Below are positions 5,310 through 5,334 of a stretch of DNA of 5,334 nt, one piece after another. The position numbers and the translations under genes were made by a program. Each line of letters begins with the position of its first letter. Position 1 is the first letter of the stretch. A model generated the notes under the pieces. The model ran no database searches. It was given only the letters and a program-made list of their open reading frames with translations, and was not told where the DNA came from. Source of the stretch: DAOUEG01 sp964589285 (lineage in GTDB: Bacteria > Chloroflexota > Dehalococcoidia > Dehalococcoidales > RBG-16-60-22); NCBI GenBank assembly GCA_964589285.1, contig CAZPSP010000166.1, positions 1 to 5,334 of the forward strand, in the 5' to 3' direction.

Positions 5310-5334
5310 GAGAGTTTCTTTTACAGGAACTCTC
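5310..5334 (+). terminator. Inverted repeat downstream of the MFS gene, cut by the window edge
   Basis: GAGAGTTTC (5310-5318) and GGAACTCTC (5326-5334) form a 9-bp stem with one G-U wobble and the 7-base loop TTTTACA. The stem ends at the last base of the window, so a following T-run cannot be checked. It lies 117 bp after the MFS stop with no gene seen between, so it may be the terminator of that gene. Confidence 0.35.

Noticed and set aside
1..5334. CRISPR arrays, tRNA/rRNA genes, insertion sequences, toxin-antitoxin or defence genes
   Set aside because: I looked on both strands and saw no regular repeat-spacer pattern, tRNA cloverleaf, transposase-like protein or terminal inverted repeats with target duplications.

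Overview
The window looks like bacterial chromosome from a draft or metagenome scaffold. It carries four protein genes, of which one is cut by the left edge, plus one block of exactly 100 N (1875-1974). The DNA is moderately GC-rich, with purine-rich Shine-Dalgarno sites and sigma-70-like promoters. The lineage cannot be fixed from sequence alone. The MFS protein's C-terminal half and the FecR-type surface protein remind me of Chloroflexota (Dehalococcoidia-like) genomes, but this is a low-confidence impression. No tRNA, rRNA, CRISPR array, transposase or phage gene was seen.

Layout: (1) 1-1650, minus strand, is a long open gene running off the left edge. It encodes an exported, membrane-anchored FecR-domain protein and is easy to miss because no stop codon lies inside the window. 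A good promoter sits just upstream of it. (2) 1651-2001 is non-coding or unresolved sequence containing the assembly gap and a short degenerate 7-bp tandem repeat at the right lip of the gap. The order and distance of the FecR gene relative to the rest are therefore not proven. (3) 2002-3824, minus strand, holds an SDR-family sugar/polyol-type dehydrogenase followed downstream by a ROK-family fructokinase-like enzyme, separated by 158 bp. (4) 3825-3957 is a compact divergent promoter region with back-to-back sigma-70-like promoters and a two-part direct repeat. (5) 3958-5193, plus strand, encodes an MFS transporter of the drug-exporter (MefA/EntS-like) type. (6) 5194-5334 has no gene, but an inverted repeat ends exactly at the window edge.

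The SDR and the fructokinase-like kinase make biochemical sense together: oxidation of a polyol to a ketose, then phosphorylation to feed glycolysis. This is inference from family membership. The divergent MFS gene shares their control region but looks more like an efflux carrier than a sugar importer. I found no convincing undescribed multi-gene system. The points most worth a second look are the FecR protein architecture and the repeat structure in the divergent promoter region.
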